A DNA stretch of 64,000 nt, taken from NCBI GenBank assembly GCA_026388545.1, contig JAPLJS010000071.1, positions 1 through 64,000 of the forward strand, in the 5' to 3' direction. Made by a program: the position numbers and the translations under genes. The number at the start of each line of letters is the position of its first letter. Position 1 is the stretch's first letter. This DNA comes from Deltaproteobacteria bacterium. Its GTDB lineage: Bacteria; Desulfobacterota; Syntrophia; Syntrophales; UBA2185. Under the pieces are notes generated by a model that was not told where the DNA came from, searched no databases, and saw only the letters and a program-made list of their open reading frames with translations. Of this stretch, positions 24,857-32,966 are shown one piece after another.

Positions 24857-25650
24857 TGAGGATCAACAAAGGTCTACTGATTTATGTTCGGATGCTGATT
24901 GTGGGACTTGTAGGTTTATTTGGAGTATTGACTATTATAGCGAGCGTGGAGAATCCACCGAAAAAGGATTATGTATGGGTCAAACCAAACGGAACAGGTC
25001 AAGATTATAACAGAGATAACTATGCCTGCATGCAAGAATCTCAGCAAAGAGTTTCTGAGTATTCTCGTGAAGGTCGTAGCGCCGCTTCGTCGAGTACGGT
25101 ACAAACCAACGAGACCTTGTATAATGCATGTATGAACGCTCGTGGCTGGTCGTTACAGGAGTATAAGTCAGAGGAGGACAAGGCGGCAGAAAAGGCGGCG
25201 GCAAAGAAGGCAATGGAAGCAGCAAAGAAGGCAAAGAAGCAAGCACGTGAAATCAGAAGGGACGGCAGTTTTATCGCCTATGACAACGGGACGGTTTTGG
25301 ACACGAGCACGAACCTGATGTGGGCAGCAAAGGATAACGGTATAGACATTGACTGGGGTGATGCCAAGGGCTATTGCGAAAATTATCGCGGAGGTGGCTA
25401 TATAGACTGGCGGATGCCGACGCAGGCTGAGCTCGCGACATTGAATGATGCGAATCAATCCCGACCGACACCATGCAATCCTAAATATAGCATACATATT
25501 GCGACAAAGTTGATTGATATTACCTGTTTCAGAGTATATGCATCTAAACAACTCCCCATCGGTGCTGAGAACTTCAATTTTTACGCAAGCAAAGGGGAGG
25601 GGAATTTCGTAGCCTCCACACACCGAGCACTCCCAGTGCGTGACGAATAG
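24856..25650 (+). CDS. Membrane-anchored DUF1566 (Lcl C-terminal-like) protein
   Basis: A 264-residue protein starting MRINKGLLIYVRMLIVGLVG; one N-terminal hydrophobic segment ends in TIIASV. Next comes a Cys-containing block (DNYACMQESQQRVSEYSREG...YNACMNARGW), an Ala/Lys/Glu-rich helix (residues about 110-135) and a C-terminal DUF1566 domain (DGSFIAYDNGTVLDTSTNLMW...WGDAKGYCENYRGGGYIDWRMPTQAELATL). This domain is common in exported proteins of deltaproteobacteria; its function is unknown. AAAGGAGG precedes the ATG. Its N-terminal half has a paralogue at 25923. Confidence 0.8.
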   Translation: MRINKGLLIYVRMLIVGLVGLFGVLTIIASVENPPKKDYVWVKPNGTGQDYNRDNYACMQESQQRVSEYSREGRSAASSSTVQTNETLYNACMNARGWSLQEYKSEEDKAAEKAAAKKAMEAAKKAKKQAREIRRDGSFIAYDNGTVLDTSTNLMWAAKDNGIDIDWGDAKGYCENYRGGGYIDWRMPTQAELATLNDANQSRPTPCNPKYSIHIATKLIDITCFRVYASKQLPIGAENFNFYASKGEGNFVASTHRALPVRDE

Positions 25651-25818
25651 GTTGTTTTGTTATTGGGTTTTTTGATCATTTTCTTTTGGGTGCTGGGCGG
25701 AGCCTTGGTCGCGGGGGAAAATATGGACCTGATCTTTACCAGACATAACTAATGGCCCAGTATGAGAATCTTCCCATCTACCGGAAGGTAATTTCTGAAC
25801 TAAAAAGGGGCATGATTT

Positions 25819-26230
25819 ATTTTTTATACGGCACCGTTGATGTATTGGATATGCTCTCAGTTTTTGCTGGTACTGTTGCCGTATTTTGTGTACTATTGAC
25901 CTTCAAAAAGGAGGATGGAATAATGAGGATCAACAAAGGTCTACTGATTTATGTTCGCCTGATGATTGTGGGACTTGTAGTTTTATTTGGTGTGTTGACT
26001 ATTATAGCGAGTGTGCCGAAACCGAAACCGACACCGACGCTAAGATGGTACAAGCCAGGCTTTACCCCTGAAGGTTTTGCAAAAGATAGATATGCCTGTC
26101 TAAAAGAATCTCAGCAAAGAGTTTCTGAGTATTCTCGTGAGGGTCGTAGCAGCGCTTCATCGAGTGCAGTAATAACAAACGATAACTTGTTTAATGCATG
26201 CATGAATGCTCGTGGCTGGATATTACAGGA
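25819..26230. repeat. Partial tandem duplication of 24752-25160
   Basis: From ACGGCAC through the 3' end of the four-TM gene and the first 100 codons of the DUF1566 gene, the sequence repeats at recognisable DNA identity. The shortened tail of the first gene (2 nt lost before AAAGGAGG) shifts frame and fuses into the following ORF. Confidence 0.85.
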
Positions 26231-26291
26231 TGAGACGATAACGATACAGGAACAGAAGAAACAGAAGAAGGCAAAGAGCGATGACTCCTGA
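25923..26291 (+). CDS. Truncated paralogue of the DUF1566 protein
   Basis: A 122-residue product beginning MRINKGLLIYVRLMIVGLVV with the same membrane segment and Cys block (DRYACLKESQQRVSEYSREG...FNACMNARGW) as the gene at 24856, but ending in a short charged tail (EQKKQKKAKSDDS) instead of DUF1566. AAAGGAGG precedes the ATG, as in the parent gene. An in-frame extension to 25752 encodes the decayed end of the duplicated four-TM protein and is probably not translated. The conserved Cys block suggests this region is a functional unit by itself. Confidence 0.7.
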   Translation: MRINKGLLIYVRLMIVGLVVLFGVLTIIASVPKPKPTPTLRWYKPGFTPEGFAKDRYACLKESQQRVSEYSREGRSSASSSAVITNDNLFNACMNARGWILQDETITIQEQKKQKKAKSDDS

Positions 26292-26715
26292 TTCGGTTGT
26301 AAAAGAATCGGATATCCTCAAAGATGCTTTGCCGGGCCTCTGCACTGGTCTGGCCCGGTGAGCCCTAGCGGTGAACGCTGTTTCCCGTAATCCTTAACTT
26401 ATAGGTGGATGCCCCCATACACCCTTTGGTCGTAACGTATCGATAATTGGAGACGTTCAGGAAAGAGGGCTGTCTGAATTACGGCCGAATCGGCCTTTAT
26501 GACGGGTGAAAAAACCAAAAGGTAAGCAGATTTCTCATAAGGTCGGATCTCGCAATACATCCCTGGTGCGGTCATCAGTGCCGCACCCCACATTTTGTGG
26601 CCAAGATTTCCTTGACATACCAGACCGCGTTTATTATACCCATGAACAATAAACAAGCAATGCCTTATCAAAAAGGAAATTAACCTCTAAATCAAATGAG
26701 AAAGGTGTCTACGCA
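26292..26715. other. Intergenic region with hairpins and promoter module C
   Basis: CCGGGCC (26332-26338) pairs with GGCCCGG (26352-26358), followed by a small AGCG/CGCT hairpin, probably ending the upstream transcript although no T-run follows. TTGTGGCCAAGATT precedes module C. No gene is seen. Confidence 0.5.
26612..26640 (+). promoter_or_regulatory. Promoter module C
   Basis: TTGACA (26612-26617), 17 bp, TATACC (26635-26640), then 16 nt and GCAATGCCTTATC (26657-26669), identical over these 13 bases with module B. It lies about 80 bp before the CHAP gene. Confidence 0.6.
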
Positions 26716-27183
26716 ATGAAAAGATTCTTAACGATTTTTTTAGGGCTTTGTATATGTTTTATGATGATCCAACCATCTTTTGGAAAAAACAATAAGAAAA
26801 ATAATGCTAAAAAAGAACCGCAGGTAACTACTAAGAGACTTGGTTCAGATCCAAATGGTGGCAATTGTGCAGGATATGCACAGAGCCAAATTAAAAATTT
26901 AGGGCATGGACTTACAAGTAAAAAAGATAAAGAAGACAGAAGAAATTCATATCGACCCAAGAAAAATACCGCTGCTATCATTAATGAGGGGCCATATGGA
27001 CATGTTGCTGTTGTTGAGAAGGTTGATAATAAAGGGAAAAATAAAAGTATTACTATTCGGGAAACTAACTATGGTTATAACGGCGTAACGGAAAGGAAAG
27101 TAACTGGAAGAAATATGAAGGAAATTGAGAAAAAAATTAACATAGTTGGATATATCGATCCAAACAAAAAAAATAAGAAATAA
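26716..27183 (+). CDS. Secreted CHAP-domain protein
   Basis: A 155-residue protein with a signal peptide (FLTIFLGLCICFMMIQPSFG) and a small NlpC/P60-like CHAP domain: catalytic Cys in GGNCAGYAQSQIK, His in EGPYGHVAVVEKV, and ITIRETNYGYNG supplying the polar third residue. Such domains cleave peptidoglycan peptides or amides. The basic Lys/Asn-rich segments before and after are odd. The ATG follows AAAGGTG. It may be a cell-wall hydrolase or an exported toxin; no immunity gene is evident. AT-rich like its island neighbours. Confidence 0.75.
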   Translation: MKRFLTIFLGLCICFMMIQPSFGKNNKKNNAKKEPQVTTKRLGSDPNGGNCAGYAQSQIKNLGHGLTSKKDKEDRRNSYRPKKNTAAIINEGPYGHVAVVEKVDNKGKNKSITIRETNYGYNGVTERKVTGRNMKEIEKKINIVGYIDPNKKNKK

Positions 27184-27348
27184 TAATCGGGGGGGAAAAG
27201 GGTCAAATCTTTTCTATTGACAATTCAGATTAATGACATTGCGATCCCGCACCATTTCTGACATTCCGGCGGTTGGAGATTTTTCTTCAATCGCTGTTTT
27301 TTTGTTTTTTTGTGGGGAGGCGATGAGTGGACTGATAATACGAACTGA

Positions 27349-28208
27349 ATAAAGGCGGGATGGGAAAGATACGGCGGATTGTAGACATGGGAGGCATCGA
27401 AAGGGTCATCATGATGAATCAACAGCCTATAGGACGCACCCCTCGTTCAAATCCGGTAACGTACACCGGCGTCTTTTCCCATATTCGGGATCTCTTCACC
27501 GGCCTTCCCGAATCGAGGATCAGGGGCTATAAGCCAGGACGTTTCAGTTTTAATGTCAAGGGGGGTCGATGCGAGGCCTGTGAGGGGAATGGTTTAATCA
27601 AAATAGAAATGCACTTTCTGCCCGATGTCTACGTGACGTGTGACGTCTGTCGCGGGAAGAGATTTAATCTGGATACGCTTGAAATCAAATACAAGGATAA
27701 AAACATAGCGGGTGTCCTCGATATGTCTGTTCACCAGGCATTGTCTTTCTTCGATAATATTCCCGCCATACGATCCAAACTTCAGCTTCTGTTCGATGTC
27801 GGTCTGGGGTATATCAGGTTAGGGCAGTCGGCAACAACCCTGTCCGGAGGCGAGGCCCAGCGGATAAAATTATCAAGAGAACTGGGAAAGCGAAGCAACA
27901 GCAACACCCTCTATATCCTTGATGAGCCTACCATAGGCCTCCACTCGGCGGATATTCAGAAATTGCTGGATGTTCTCTTGAGATTGGTCGATATGGGCAA
28001 CACCGTAGTGGTTATAGAACACAACATGGATGTCATTAAATGCGCCGACCACATCATTGACCTCGGCCCTGAAGGAGGTCCCGGCGGAGGCCGGATCGTT
28101 GCATCCGGCACCCCTGAAGAGGTTGCTCGCGCAGAAGAATCCATTACGGGCCAATTCCTTCAAAAAATACTGCATTAACACCTCTCTGTCGGAAATCAAA
28201 AAAACCAC
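27349..28208. repeat. Direct repeat, copy 2: uvrA 3' end (right island boundary)
   Basis: Second copy of 18305-19163. The left junction falls within GAATAAAGGCGGG, with unrelated AT-rich sequence before it; the right junction lies past the stop in GTCGGAA...AAAAAAACCAC. Confidence 0.95.
27360..28178 (+). pseudogene. uvrA: Truncated uvrA (C-terminal 272 codons)
   Basis: An uninterrupted frame equal to residues 665-936 of the UvrA upstream. It keeps the zinc module, signature [10 protein letters not shown] and Walker B, but lacks both Walker A motifs, so it cannot work as an excinuclease subunit. Only five residues differ from the full copy (Ser-to-His and Tyr-to-Ser in the SQALYF region, Leu-to-Met, Phe-to-Ile, Val-to-Ile). 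There are no stops or frameshifts, so either it is young or it was a functional allele when acquired. Confidence 0.9.
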
Positions 28209-28281
28209 AGAACTCTATCGTAATATATGATATATACATGGGGCAGGTTACGGACATTATACAGTATGGGTGTACGAAGAT

Positions 28282-29994
28282 ATGAAAATCATTTATCTGG
28301 CTGATATCCATGGAGACTTTGATAAACTGAATGATCTCCTGAACGAAACATTTGCCGATGTGTATATTATCTCCGGTGATCTGATCGATATCCCTTTCTA
28401 CAGTATGAATACCTCCATACGCTACCACGAACTGCAATCATATTTCCATGGGTTAAGACGAAAGATGTCAAGGGAAGATATGCTTATTGAGGATTTTGTC
28501 GATGATCTTTTAGAAAAGCCCGATATTCCCGACGATATACAGGAATCAGGAACCCAATACCAGGAGTACACGATCAGAGCCCGCAGGGTTATGCAGCAAA
28601 AATATAAGGTATTAGGAAGCATTATCTCCATGAAACAGAGATCGCGGGTTTTCTGCCTTCCGGGAAATTATGATATGGATCTTAAATATACGGCTTTGCA
28701 TGAGCATGACCTGCACTTGCATTGGTATCAACTGGAGGATTTGAGGATTTGCGGTTATGGCGGAGCGGCCATATGGACGCCTGGGATCCCTGAAAGGTAT
28801 GTCGTTCATTCCCAGGAAAAAATGAAGTACCATGACAGGGACAATGAGATGTACCACTTTTTCAAGGCGATAAATCCGCACATTATTGTAACCCATCAGC
28901 CTGCATACGGAATCCATGATCAATTGACTTCAGGTGGATCGATCGGATCTACGGCGCTGCGCAGTTACTGTGAAGACAATTCGGTGATGATGTGCCTGAC
29001 GGGCCATATCCATCAACATTGGGGCGCTCAGCTTGATGAGAATACCCTGTACCTTAACCCATCGAATTTCGGAGAGGTGACCTTAACATCCGGGAATGTC
29101 GCGGAGGGCGGATTTTATTATTCTATTAACGTAGAGGCTGAGCAGGTACGGGGGATTATATTCAAGAAATTCTATAACGGGAGGATTTATGACGTTGCCG
29201 ACTATCATATCAATAATGGCAAATTAATCAGAGAGATAATAGACCCGGATAGATACAACGCCCTAGAGGCGGGGAAGAACTATGATGAAAAGGATATTAA
29301 GGATTCTCACATACCTGAAGTCACATTGTATAATGATATAAAGCAGTTTTACAGGAAATTCCAGACCCAGGAAACGGAGGAACGGCTTAACGCTTTAGAG
29401 GATATCACGTATCTGATCGAAGATAAACTGAAAGCCGATATTGCAATGGACGTTATGGGCTCTGTTAATTTCGGCATATCGCAGTCAGATTCGGATATAG
29501 ATGTCGTCCTTTATCTGCGGTGTGATAATAAATACATGCAATGTAACGGAAAATGTGTCGGCGGCAGTGAGGTGTGCGACTATCTGAAAAACGCAGAGGA
29601 GATGATCGCGGAAATCCTTAAGGATAAATTTGACTACCATCTTCTTGATTACGTTGATCTTAACCGTGTTGAAGAAAGTATACGGGAAAAGAATTATGAG
29701 AGTGCAATTCTGCAGCGTTTTGTGTTTTACAGATCACTATGCCGTCCCATAAACTACCGGGTAATCGCCCCGACAGAAGACATGCTCAACAAGGATATGA
29801 TGCTCCGTAAGGAGATTGAGGGGAGTCTCCAAGTATATTTTAAGATATTTGTTACCACCTCTCGGCATATAAGATCGTTCATGAAATACGAGTCCCGTCT
29901 ATCGGATTTAGGAATAAAACTGCCCACCTGGCTAAGGGAAAAAGTAAAGCTTTATCTGGGTGAATCGAAAGGGGAATATGTTAGTTCGCCGTGA
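28282..29994 (+). CDS. Metallophosphoesterase-nucleotidyltransferase fusion protein
   Basis: A 570-residue two-domain protein. The N-terminal part is a calcineurin-like phosphoesterase: YLADIHGD, SGDLID, PGNYD, THQPAYG and GHIHQHWG supply the two-metal site in family order. The C-terminal part (about 390-500) is a polymerase-beta-type nucleotidyltransferase with GSVNFGISQSDSDIDVVLYL, the GS...DxD motif, followed by a helical region. A Cys-rich loop (CDNKYMQCNGKCVGGSEVC) follows the NTase motif. The ATG at 28282 is preceded by GGGTG; GTG at 28270 is possible. It might add and remove a nucleotide or process RNA ends; the substrate is unknown. It directly follows the truncated uvrA. Confidence 0.8.
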   Translation: MKIIYLADIHGDFDKLNDLLNETFADVYIISGDLIDIPFYSMNTSIRYHELQSYFHGLRRKMSREDMLIEDFVDDLLEKPDIPDDIQESGTQYQEYTIRARRVMQQKYKVLGSIISMKQRSRVFCLPGNYDMDLKYTALHEHDLHLHWYQLEDLRICGYGGAAIWTPGIPERYVVHSQEKMKYHDRDNEMYHFFKAINPHIIVTHQPAYGIHDQLTSGGSIGSTALRSYCEDNSVMMCLTGHIHQHWGAQLDENTLYLNPSNFGEVTLTSGNVAEGGFYYSINVEAEQVRGIIFKKFYNGRIYDVADYHINNGKLIREIIDPDRYNALEAGKNYDEKDIKDSHIPEVTLYNDIKQFYRKFQTQETEERLNALEDITYLIEDKLKADIAMDVMGSVNFGISQSDSDIDVVLYLRCDNKYMQCNGKCVGGSEVCDYLKNAEEMIAEILKDKFDYHLLDYVDLNRVEESIREKNYESAILQRFVFYRSLCRPINYRVIAPTEDMLNKDMMLRKEIEGSLQVYFKIFVTTSRHIRSFMKYESRLSDLGIKLPTWLREKVKLYLGESKGEYVSSP

Positions 29995-30016
29995 GATGGA
30001 TTTAATTCTGTAATCC

Positions 30017-31321
30017 TTACGGAGCTTTTCCGCCGTTGTCAACGAGTGCTTTCACCGCCTCGAGGCCGTATGGCGAACCCTCCTCAATGGCCTTTAACAC
30101 CGTACCGCCGCCTGTGAAGAAATAGTATTTCGAATTATCCAGCGTCGATAAATAAAGGCCGGGGCACAGATTTTTAAACTCCTGAAGCGTATCCCCGCCT
30201 CCGTAGAGTTTATGTGCTGCCACATTCTGATCGATTTTGCTATCGAGGGCCGCAGAGCCTTCGTTAAAATACGGCGTATATCCCATAACAGCATTAACAA
30301 AAATGGTTTTTGCTGAGTTCAGCGTATCTGATACCTCCGGATCTTCGAACGATTCTTTTGCAATATCAAGGATATAAGGAAGTTTCGCACCTTTTTTGAA
30401 CTCCTTTATCGACCTGATCCTGTATTTCCCCTCAACCTTTCCTTCCATGGTATCCGATTCATACACATACGGAAGTTCCAGTATTTTGTGCTGTTTCTTG
30501 TCCATCTCGACGAGATTCCCGGCAGCTTCGATATCCTCCTGTTCAATACCGCTGATCGATATATTATACTTCGCACAAAGATAGGTATTATAAATGATGC
30601 CGCCGAGGATCAATTTGTCAACTTTCTTATAGATTTCGTTGAGGGGACCGATCTTTGTATTATATTTTGAACCTGCCACGACGGAGATGAACGGCCTTTC
30701 GGGCTGCAGAACCTGCGAAAGATTCTGTATCTCCTTTTGCATGAGATATCCCGCAAACGATGGGAGATACTTCGTTATATGATAGGTGGAGACGTGCGGC
30801 TGCCAGGAGCCGAAGGCATCGTTCACGAAGACATCGGCCAGGCCTGCCAGTTGGCGTGCGAAGTCGTCGCTGTACTCCGTTTTTGACTCTTCTCCCTGGA
30901 ACCATCTCGTATTCGGAAGGTATATGGCGCCGATCCTTTTTTCTCTCAGATTTTTTACGGCAAGATTTATCGAGGTGTCGATGCTTTTTATTCCTTCATC
31001 ACCTTCCGGCCTGAACGTTGGGCAGTATATCTTTGTATGAAGTTTGCGCTCCAGATATTCGGCAATTGGTTCCACCGATGTTGATTTATCTACTTTAATT
31101 TTGCCTGCTTTGTCCCGCGGCCTTCCGATATGCGTCATGATGATCGGTCTGCCGCCCCTTTCGACAATATTGAAGATGGTTCCAATGGTCTGATCTATTC
31201 TGAACGGGTCTTCGATGGCTCCTTTTTTAACAACATTATGGTCAACACGCAACAGGACAATTTTATCTTCTACATCGGCATTCTGTAAGAGTGGAAGTTT
31301 GGGATCAAGTTGTTGTTCCAT
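30017..31321 (-). CDS. pgk: Phosphoglycerate kinase, divergent
   Basis: A 434-residue protein with PGK architecture: VLLRVDHNVV (usually DFNVP), RIDQTIGTIFNIVERGGRPIIMTHIGRPR, FVNDAFGSWQPHVSTY, PFISVVAGSKYNTKIGPL (usually GGAKVSDK), FVNAVMGYTPYFNEG (usually NGPMGVFE) and GGGDTLQEF...FFTGGGTVLKAIEEG. The overall order is preserved but many normally invariant positions differ and the chain is about 40 residues longer than typical. AGGGGAAAGGGGA precedes the ATG at 31321. It may be a lineage-specific PGK or a paralogue with altered role; no gapdh or tpi lies nearby. Confidence 0.8.
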   Translation of the reverse strand: MEQQLDPKLPLLQNADVEDKIVLLRVDHNVVKKGAIEDPFRIDQTIGTIFNIVERGGRPIIMTHIGRPRDKAGKIKVDKSTSVEPIAEYLERKLHTKIYCPTFRPEGDEGIKSIDTSINLAVKNLREKRIGAIYLPNTRWFQGEESKTEYSDDFARQLAGLADVFVNDAFGSWQPHVSTYHITKYLPSFAGYLMQKEIQNLSQVLQPERPFISVVAGSKYNTKIGPLNEIYKKVDKLILGGIIYNTYLCAKYNISISGIEQEDIEAAGNLVEMDKKQHKILELPYVYESDTMEGKVEGKYRIRSIKEFKKGAKLPYILDIAKESFEDPEVSDTLNSAKTIFVNAVMGYTPYFNEGSAALDSKIDQNVAAHKLYGGGDTLQEFKNLCPGLYLSTLDNSKYYFFTGGGTVLKAIEEGSPYGLEAVKALVDNGGKAP

Positions 31322-31423
31322 GGCATTCCCCTTTCCCCTGACAATTTGCATCGATAGTAAGGATTTTTTCTGAAAATTACAAGATAAATTAATTCGTGAA
31401 TAAGGAGAACGGAATTATTTTTC

Positions 31424-31822
31424 TCATTCGAGCGGGGTCAGCCTGACAATTACCTTTCTCGTCCGCGGGCCGTCAAATTCACAGAAAAAAATTGACTGCC
31501 AGGTACCGAGGACCAGTTCGCCGTCTTCTATAAACACCGTTTCCGATACACCCATCATGGACGCTTTGATGTGCGCTGCTGAATTCCCCTCACTGTGCCG
31601 GTAGTGATCATTGAGCGGAACAATTTTATCAAGCTCCATCAGGATGTCCCGCGGCACATCCGGATCGGCGTTCTCATTGATGGTAACGGCTGCCGTGGTG
31701 TGGGGAACGAAAACGTGACAGATGCCGTTTTTGATCCTTTTTTCTCTCAACATGGCTCTGATGCGGTCGGTGATGTCGATCATCTCGGCCCTGGCATTGG
31801 TACGAACGGTAAACTGTTTCAT
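31424..31822 (-). CDS. YjbQ/UPF0047 family protein
   Basis: A 132-residue trimeric-barrel protein of the UPF0047 family, some members of which show thiamine-phosphate synthase activity. Motifs: EMIDITDRIRAML, GICHVFVPHTTAAVTINENADPDVPRDIL, HYRHSEGNSAAHIKASMMG and ELVLGTWQSIFFCEFDGPRTRKVIV. Conserved His and Glu residues are present. It overlaps the upstream TrpF-like gene by 4 bp (ATGA). Confidence 0.93.
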   Translation of the reverse strand: MKQFTVRTNARAEMIDITDRIRAMLREKRIKNGICHVFVPHTTAAVTINENADPDVPRDILMELDKIVPLNDHYRHSEGNSAAHIKASMMGVSETVFIEDGELVLGTWQSIFFCEFDGPRTRKVIVRLTPLE

Positions 31823-32538
31823 GGTTTCACTCTCCCCTTAAAACCCTGTAAAAAGAGTTCATCGTTGCAGAGATCAGAAAAAGCCGATAGTGCTTCCATG
31901 ACAAATGCCCGAACACGCTCAGTATTTTTCCTGCCGTCGGGGCCCTCTACACCCGTATGCGCATCCACACCGGCGGGACGCACATGCGCTATGGCTCTAC
32001 GGACATTCTCCGGATGAAGACCGCCGGCCAGCATGACCGGCCTGGGAGAGATATCGACAAGTCTGCGGCTGATATCCCAATTATGGGTTTTGCCGGTCGC
32101 CCCGCATGCGCCGGTCATCGGATCGTATGTATCTGTAATAAATGCATCAACGTGAGGACTGTATGTGGAAATGGAAGATTCCAGCTCCGAAAGGTTATGA
32201 TCTCTCACGATGAGACTTTTAATAACCATGAGCTCGGGGGCAAGCACCTTCAGTCTGAAAAGCTCTGTAACAGATATATCGCCATGCAACTGTACCTTGC
32301 CGGTTCCAATTCTTTTGCAGAAATCCAGGATCTTTTCCGCCTCATTCAAATAGGTAATCAATACGGCGGATCCGCGCGGATTCAGCGGGCGGATGATTTC
32401 AGACGCATCCTCTTCGGTGATGTCCTCTTTATGAACGGCAAGTCCGAACGGGAACCCGATCTGATGGACGCCTGCGTCAACAAGCATATCAGCTTCTTCC
32501 TGATCGATAATACCGGCTATCTGGATGATTCCTTGCAT
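31819..32538 (-). CDS. TrpF-like (betaalpha)8 barrel protein lacking the catalytic Cys
   Basis: A 239-residue barrel related to phosphoribosylanthranilate isomerase. The phosphate-binding end is recognisable (VMLAGGLHPENVRRAI...GVDAHTGVEGPDGRKNTERV) and the catalytic Asp lies in AFITDTYD followed by GATGKTHNWDISR. The first strand, normally VKICG with the general-base Cys, reads IQIAG, so that Cys is Ala8. No trp genes are near; instead it is coupled to yjbQ (4-bp overlap) and follows a cyclophilin-fold gene. It probably has a different reaction, perhaps shared with YjbQ. Confidence 0.75.
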   Translation of the reverse strand: MQGIIQIAGIIDQEEADMLVDAGVHQIGFPFGLAVHKEDITEEDASEIIRPLNPRGSAVLITYLNEAEKILDFCKRIGTGKVQLHGDISVTELFRLKVLAPELMVIKSLIVRDHNLSELESSISTYSPHVDAFITDTYDPMTGACGATGKTHNWDISRRLVDISPRPVMLAGGLHPENVRRAIAHVRPAGVDAHTGVEGPDGRKNTERVRAFVMEALSAFSDLCNDELFLQGFKGRVKP

Positions 32539-32560
32539 CGGTGATACCCAACGACGATTA

Positions 32561-32944
32561 TTATTTATCCCCTACTTTTTCAATCCTGATGGCAGCGGCA
32601 GGCTTTGCCTTCTTCAAAAGGGTCGCATCATCTGTCACTTTCCCTACAAGATTGACTGCACTTGCGGGAACGGGGTCGGAACCGGCGCTCATCGGCGTGG
32701 GGCCGAAGAATATGGCCATTGCCTTTCCCGGCGGCCAATATCCGATGTCACCAACTTTTACCATTGTCGTTGCCGTTTCATCGAGGGACACAGTTACCGG
32801 TATCTCAAAATAAAATTCATCTCCCCATTCGTCAGGGCTTGCCTCAATGGGAAGCCTTTCAACAATGGCTTTCGCACATGCTGTATCAAACAGTTCGGCC
32901 CTCACTATCACATTATCCACCGTTATCCTGATCTGCGTTGGCAT
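32561..32944 (-). CDS. Cyclophilin-like fold protein (DUF3830/TM1367-type)
   Basis: A 127-residue protein starting MPTQIRITVDNVIVRAELFDT, followed by AIVERLPIEASPDEWGDEFYFEIPV and GDIGYWPPGKAMAIFFGPTPMS, the pattern of small cyclophilin-like barrel proteins of the TM1367 group. These lack demonstrated isomerase activity. GGAGGGG lies upstream of the ATG at 32944. It is 22 bp before the TrpF-like gene on the same strand, implying one operon with DUF6599, TrpF-like and yjbQ genes. Confidence 0.8.
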   Translation of the reverse strand: MPTQIRITVDNVIVRAELFDTACAKAIVERLPIEASPDEWGDEFYFEIPVTVSLDETATTMVKVGDIGYWPPGKAMAIFFGPTPMSAGSDPVPASAVNLVGKVTDDATLLKKAKPAAAIRIEKVGDK

Positions 32945-32966
32945 GATATAAAATCCCCTCCCTGCA

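Larger units (their letters stand above)
19164..27348. mobile_element. Accessory island of about 8.2 kb between uvrA 3'-end repeats
   Basis: The segment lies exactly between the two copies of the uvrA 3' end. It carries two toxin-antitoxin pairs (vapBC, yefM-yoeB), IS3- and IS91-family transposase remnants, internal duplications, and mostly AT-rich genes for exported or membrane proteins. No integrase, conjugation or replication gene is visible. The structure (complete gene, cargo, truncated gene, chromosome) is what single-crossover integration of a circle bearing a uvrA 3' fragment would leave. Confidence 0.75.

Noticed and set aside
20677-26715. Island genes as integron cassettes
   Set aside because: Each gene group has its own promoter, and I looked for attC sites (GTTRRRY/RYYYAAC with imperfect palindromes) between genes but found none; no integrase is present.
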